Positions 36,510 through 36,599 of a stretch of 36,599 nucleotides of DNA are shown here, piece after piece. The stretch is from positions 1-36,599 of the forward strand of contig NZ_JAIEPN010000088.1 of the NCBI RefSeq assembly GCF_019748365.1, read 5' to 3'. This DNA comes from Novosphingobium sp. Lineage in GTDB: Bacteria > Pseudomonadota > Alphaproteobacteria > Sphingomonadales > Sphingomonadaceae. How positions within the stretch are numbered: position 1 is the stretch's first letter; each line of letters begins with the position of its first letter. The notes under the pieces were generated by a model, which did not search any database, was not told where the DNA came from, and was given only the letters and a program-made list of their open reading frames with translations. Position numbers and translations under genes: made by a program.

Positions 36510-36599
36510 GCGGTTCGCTTCCTTGTGTCAACACCGGGATAAAAACGGGCCAGGCACCGGTTTAAAAAGGGGCCAGTTGGGTTGAATAAAAAGCCCCAT

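Noticed and set aside
36526..36531. A minus-strand TTGACA that looks like a -35 box for ahpC
   Set aside because: It lies only 16 bases before the ATG, so the matching -10 would be within the coding region; it overlaps the ribosome-site area instead.
34203..36542. A 779-codon plus-strand frame opposite ahpF and ahpC
   Set aside because: Same cause: it is the mirror of two certain genes, with no motif and no ribosome site.

Overview
The window is a high-GC, densely packed piece of an alphaproteobacterial chromosome, most likely from the Sphingomonadales (Sphingomonas/Novosphingobium/Erythrobacter type). This rests on gene content and order: bamD, recN and ligA in a cluster, sdhC-sdhD-sdhA, a sugar transporter of the FHS type, RppH and IscR/Rrf2-type proteins of alphaproteobacterial form, and many secreted proteins of unknown function. 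It is core chromosome rather than an island. No rRNA, tRNA, CRISPR array, prophage or classical insertion sequence was seen.

Layout. 1-1574 (+): the 3' end of purF, a translationally coupled SDR oxidoreductase and a PilZ-domain protein. 1616-7286 (-): KorA and KorB (2-oxoacid:ferredoxin oxidoreductase), a DNA photolyase and a cyclopropane-fatty-acid synthase. 7529-8967 (+): an HSL-type esterase overlapping rppH. 9130-13988 (-): an M28 peptidase, guaB, an RsmB-type rRNA methyltransferase and a secreted TPR protein. 14170-16045: a YpfJ-type zinc metallopeptidase and two small exported proteins of unknown function. 16512-19597 (-): sdhC, sdhD, sdhA and a secreted cupin where sdhB would be expected. 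19756-22254 (+): a second SDR, a subclass B3 metallo-beta-lactamase and prmA, all overlapping. 22232-27911 (-): recN, a GNAT acetyltransferase, a DUF559 endonuclease-like gene between inverted repeats, ligA, a small exported protein and a CinA-like protein. 28105-30074 (+): an LpxH-like phosphoesterase coupled to a GT4 glycosyltransferase. 30075-33970 (-): bamD, an Rrf2 regulator, an FHS sugar transporter, a c-type cytochrome and a MarR regulator. 34200-36509 (-): ahpC and ahpF.

Themes. Oxidative-stress and repair functions recur: AhpCF, photolyase, RecN, LigA, and a Cys-rich Rrf2 regulator. Electron transfer is represented by SDH, KorAB and cytochrome c. Envelope functions are represented by BamD, the LpxH-like/GT4 pair, CFA synthase and several exported proteins.

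The most unusual structure is at 25096-25538. A 128-residue DUF559 (Vsr-like nuclease fold) gene lies between two identical 33-bp repeats in opposite orientation. Each repeat is itself a palindrome with 11-bp arms. One copy abuts the ligA start codon and supplies its Shine-Dalgarno sequence from inside a hairpin arm. A separate REP-like family, whose unit is about 29 bp, occurs as pairs at 8991-9073 and 34108-34174 with opposite unit arrangements. All functional calls come from reading motifs and gene context; no database search was made.
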